Below are positions 49,792 to 51,993 of a stretch of DNA of 51,993 bases, one piece after another. Origin of the DNA: Phycisphaeraceae bacterium (lineage in GTDB: Bacteria; Planctomycetota; Phycisphaerae; Phycisphaerales; UBA1924); NCBI GenBank assembly GCA_019636535.1, contig JAHBXK010000024.1:1-51993 (forward strand). Reading direction: 5' to 3'. Within the stretch, counting starts at the first letter, position 1. The number at the start of each line of letters is the position of its first letter. Both the position numbers and the translations under genes were made by a program. The notes beneath the pieces were generated by a model. The model was not told the origin of the DNA. It made no database searches and worked only from the letters and a program-made list of their open reading frames with translations.

Positions 49792-50325
49792 ATGCCCCCC
49801 TCCACCTTCTTCCACCGAATCGACGTCCCACTCACCACCTGGATGGCCCGCCGCGGCCCCACCGTCCTCCGCGTCGCCCTCGGCGTCGTTTTCCTCTGGT
49901 TCGGCTTTCTCAAGTTCTTCCCCGGCCTCAGCCCCGCCGACCTGCTCGCCACGCGCACCATCGCCACGCTCACCTTCGACCTCGTCGGCCCCTCCGTCTC
50001 GCTCCCAACGCTCGCCGCCGTCGAAACCCTCATCGGCCTCGGCCTCATCTTCCGCATCGCGCTCCGCGGCGTCATCCTACTGCTCATCCTGCAGATGCTC
50101 GGCACGCTCACGCCCCTCGTCCTCTTCCCCTCCGAAGCGTGGAAGGTGCCCGGCCTCGTCCCCACGCTCGAAGGCCAGTACATCATCAAGAACATGGTCC
50201 TCATCGCCGCGGCCATCGTCATCGGCGCCACCGTCCGCGGCGGGGCCATCATCGCCAGCCCCCGCGTCGCACGCGAGGCCGTCAAGCAAGACAAGCAGGA
50301 AGCCCGGCAAGCAAGCGAACGCTGA
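49792..50325 (+). CDS. DoxX-like small membrane protein
   Basis: 177 residues, four membrane segments (LRVALGVVFLWFGFLKFFPG, LAAVETLIGLGLIFRIA, GVILLLILQMLGTLTPLVLF, IIKNMVLIAAAIVIGATV). The first, with VVFLWFGFLKFFPGLSPA, recalls DoxX/YkgB-type proteins. The C-terminus is charged. Only 3 bases separate it from phhA, so they are co-transcribed. DoxX proteins often associate with redox or thiol chemistry; a link to phenylalanine hydroxylation is not established. Confidence 0.8.
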   Translation: MPPSTFFHRIDVPLTTWMARRGPTVLRVALGVVFLWFGFLKFFPGLSPADLLATRTIATLTFDLVGPSVSLPTLAAVETLIGLGLIFRIALRGVILLLILQMLGTLTPLVLFPSEAWKVPGLVPTLEGQYIIKNMVLIAAAIVIGATVRGGAIIASPRVAREAVKQDKQEARQASER

Positions 50326-50372
50326 CGCCTGAGCGATGAAGGGAGGCGGGGCCATTGTGGTAGAGTGCCCGC

Positions 50373-51125
50373 ATGTCCGAGCCGGCCCACCATGTCACGC
50401 TCGCATACCTCCGCCAACTGCGCACCGGCCTCTGGCTTGTCTTCATCGGCACCGCCGTCGGCCTCGCCGTCTCGCTCTGGCTCTGGCTCGGGCCGCGCAC
50501 CTTTCTCGACTGGATCGACGGCATCGGCTGGGCCGACCGGATCGTGCCACGAAGGTGGATGGCGATGCGTTCGATGGACTTGGCCGCGAGCGCGTGCGTC
50601 CTTGTCGGCCTGTGGCGCTTCTTCGCCCGGCCGCCCTCGGCGGCCACCAATCTCGTCGCAGCCCGCGGCCTGCTGAACGAACGACTCAGATTTGCCGTGC
50701 GCGTGATGATCGTTGTTCTGTGCGTCGACTTCGTTCAATACGCAGCGCTCACGATCGTGCCCTGGTTGAGCCTCAATCGGGCTGAGGAAGTCTTCACGCG
50801 GCTCCACTCAGACACCGGCCAAGCCGTGATGCAAGTGAAGATGTGGACGATCTTCGCGATGCGGACTGTGGTCTGGCTGTCTGCCGGGTTCCTCGCGTTG
50901 CGACTCGCCCGCAGGCTCGCCGACGAGCGGCTCGAACTCGCGCTGCTCGTTGCGCTCTGGGCGGTGCCGCTCTTCAGTTTCGGAGGCCCCATCGCGGTCG
51001 GGGCCATCTACGCGTGGACCGGCGCGGAAGTCTCGAATTTCGTGATCTCCAGCCCCACCCTTCTCTCCGACGCCGCCGTCGCCGCCCTCGCCTTCTTCCT
51101 CCACCGCCGACTTAAGTCGGTCTGA
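50373..51125 (+). CDS. multi-pass membrane protein of unknown function
   Basis: 250 residues, about six hydrophobic segments (GLWLVFIGTAVGLAVSLWLWLG, AASACVLVGLWRFFA, VRVMIVVLCVDFVQYAALTIV, TVVWLSAGFLALRLA, LALLVALWAVPLFSFGGPIAVGAIYAW, SDAAVAALAFFL). Charged loops with Arg/Asp lie between. No transporter or enzyme motif is recognised. ATG at 50373, 47 bases after the DoxX-like gene on the same strand. It may belong to that operon. Confidence 0.7.
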   Translation: MSEPAHHVTLAYLRQLRTGLWLVFIGTAVGLAVSLWLWLGPRTFLDWIDGIGWADRIVPRRWMAMRSMDLAASACVLVGLWRFFARPPSAATNLVAARGLLNERLRFAVRVMIVVLCVDFVQYAALTIVPWLSLNRAEEVFTRLHSDTGQAVMQVKMWTIFAMRTVVWLSAGFLALRLARRLADERLELALLVALWAVPLFSFGGPIAVGAIYAWTGAEVSNFVISSPTLLSDAAVAALAFFLHRRLKSV

Positions 51126-51174
51126 CTCTCCATGCGCACTTGCATCGGGCGCGCCAGCTTGGTACCGCTTCCGT

Positions 51175-51209
51175 GTGCCTAGTGCCTAGTGCCCATTGCC
51201 TAGTGCCTC
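51175..51209. repeat. 7-bp tandem array (GTGCCTA-type)
   Basis: Five heptamers in a row: GTGCCTA, GTGCCTA, GTGCCCA, TTGCCTA, GTGCCTC. It lies between the membrane-protein stop and the stop of the cupin gene on the other strand. It is distinct from the 8-bp arrays elsewhere in the window. Confidence 0.8.
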
Positions 51210-51219
51210 CCTCCCCCCC

Positions 51220-51558
51220 TCAGTCCATCACAAACAGCGTCGCGCCCTGCCCACCCGCCGCCGTCCGCGAGCGGTGCGGCTCCGCGTTGTCCGCCACCTG
51301 ATAACTCACGCCCGGCGTCAATCGAAACGTCCGCCCGTCCGCCAACTCCGTCTCAACCTCCCCCGCCACGCACAGCACCACGTGCCCCTTCACGCACCAG
51401 TGGTCCGCCAGATAGCCCGGCGAATAGTCCACCATCCGCACTCGCACGCCCCCAAACTCGCGCGTCCGCCACGTCGACACACCCGTCTCGCCGGGGTGCG
51501 TCGTCGGTTCCACGGTGCTCCAGTCAACCACGCTCAGCGCAAAGCCGGTGAGTTCCAT
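51220..51558 (-). CDS. small cupin protein (DHCW-like)
   Basis: 112 residues forming one cupin barrel: VRMVDYSPGYLADHWCVKGHVVLCVAGEVETELADGRTFRLTPGVSYQVADNAEPHRSRT. The D-H-W-C-V-K-G-H-V-V motif matches DHCW-type cupins, and the two histidines would be metal ligands. The C-terminus ends GGQGATLFVMD. It probably binds a metal and a small ligand; the reaction is unknown. ATG at 51556-51558. It is separated from speA by about 260 bases on the other strand, with room for two promoters. Confidence 0.82.
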   Translation of the reverse strand: MELTGFALSVVDWSTVEPTTHPGETGVSTWRTREFGGVRVRMVDYSPGYLADHWCVKGHVVLCVAGEVETELADGRTFRLTPGVSYQVADNAEPHRSRTAAGGQGATLFVMD

Positions 51559-51817
51559 GCCGCAAGTATTGCGACTCAACGCTCGCCAGCGCCCCGCGCA
51601 CACACCTTCGCCGCCTGTCGTGGCCCGCTCCGCACCACCCCTTCCCCGACCCGCCAACCGCCGAAAACTCTGCGCCCATCGCCGTCCCGCGTGCTGTGCG
51701 CCGTGTATTGTTCTACGTCCCTCTTCCTCGCCTTCCTCAACACCAATCCCGTCTCGTCCGCGCGCTCGCTCGCGCAGCCAACCACCGCCCCACTGTCCAC
51801 AAGGACCAACACTCCCG

Positions 51818-51993
51818 ATGGCCACCCTCTCCATCCCGAAGAACGCGTTCCTGCACGGCCGCTGGAGCGTTGAAGACGCCGCGCGCCTCTACGGCCTCAA
51901 CGACTGGGGCAAGGGCTACTTCGGCGTCAACGCCAAGGGACACCTCACCTGCCTGCCCGGCAAGAACCCCGCCGAGCAGATCGACCTCATGGA
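51818..51993 (+). CDS. speA: biosynthetic arginine decarboxylase, N-terminal part (cut by window end)
   Basis: Only the first 58 codons are in the window. WSVEDAARLYGLNDWGKGYFGVNAKGHLTCLP...AEQIDLM matches the start of SpeA (compare ...Y-x-[IL]-x-x-W-x-x-G-Y-F-x-[IV]-x-x-x-G in E. coli SpeA). The enzyme makes agmatine from arginine for polyamine synthesis using PLP. The catalytic parts lie beyond the end. AAGGA about 13 bases before the ATG at 51818 may be the ribosome site. Confidence 0.85.
   Translation, partial: MATLSIPKNAFLHGRWSVEDAARLYGLNDWGKGYFGVNAKGHLTCLPGKNPAEQIDLM

Overview
The window is GC-rich DNA, densely coding on both strands. It looks like a chromosomal segment of a planctomycete, most likely of the class Phycisphaerae. 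This is inferred from an exported protein with a VPSPGSAG...RRRR PEP-CTERM-like tail, a bacterial SUI1/eIF1 homologue, aerobic phenylalanine hydroxylase, and many poorly conserved lipoproteins and membrane proteins. No 16S gene or ribosomal protein is present to confirm it. A perfect parS palindrome (5895-5920) marks it as chromosomal. A TTATCCACA box (44690-44698) and the rnpA-yidD pair are compatible with a position not far from the origin, but they do not prove it.

Left part (1-8.3 kb): a glycosyltransferase fused to a radical SAM/SPASM enzyme, followed by an overlapping WG-repeat protein; a double ABC-2 permease; parS; SUI1; a trypsin-like protease; and a PEP-CTERM-like secreted protein. 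Accessory block (8.5-10.8 kb): four tightly spaced genes of lower GC. They encode a basic putative DNA-binding protein, a HEPN-like protein with an RNKRDNAH motif, a zinc-ribbon/glycine-zipper protein and a three-helix membrane protein. An unusual leader precedes them, with two interleaved perfect inverted repeats, one of which covers the ribosome binding site. The block ends at a terminator and at a 3' fragment of a tRNA-Asp beside icd. It is the best candidate here for an undescribed system.

Middle (10.8-27 kb): icd, a CDF metal exporter, the TrkA/TrkH potassium uptake pair, an M28 peptidase, tRNA-Gln, a foreign-looking orphan gene, a STAS protein, OsmC, a VOC protein, tRNA-Ser, and a MacA-MacB-FtsX-TolC-type tripartite export operon. 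At 27.0-27.35 kb there is no clear gene, but there is a strong RNA hairpin followed by a textbook terminator. Then (27.5-38.8 kb) come a coiled-coil membrane protein, a PglD/NeuD-like acetyltransferase, and a beta-ketoacyl synthase pair. One synthase of the pair has lost both catalytic histidines and the lysine, and a GxxExxY gene lies between the two. An LptB-type ATPase, three small envelope or redox proteins, and accC-accB follow.

Right part (38.8-52 kb): an aminopeptidase P-type gene upstream of accB, a large binding-protein-type permease without partners, rnpA-yidD, a TetR regulator, a PHP phosphoesterase, an HU-family protein with its promoter and terminator, an outer-membrane protein, an ArfB-like release factor, a receiver protein behind a run of five G-tracts, a cyclodeaminase-like protein, phenylalanine 4-hydroxylase, DoxX-type membrane proteins, a cupin, and the start of speA. 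Short tandem arrays (8-bp units at three loci, 7-bp units at one) are scattered in intergenic DNA.
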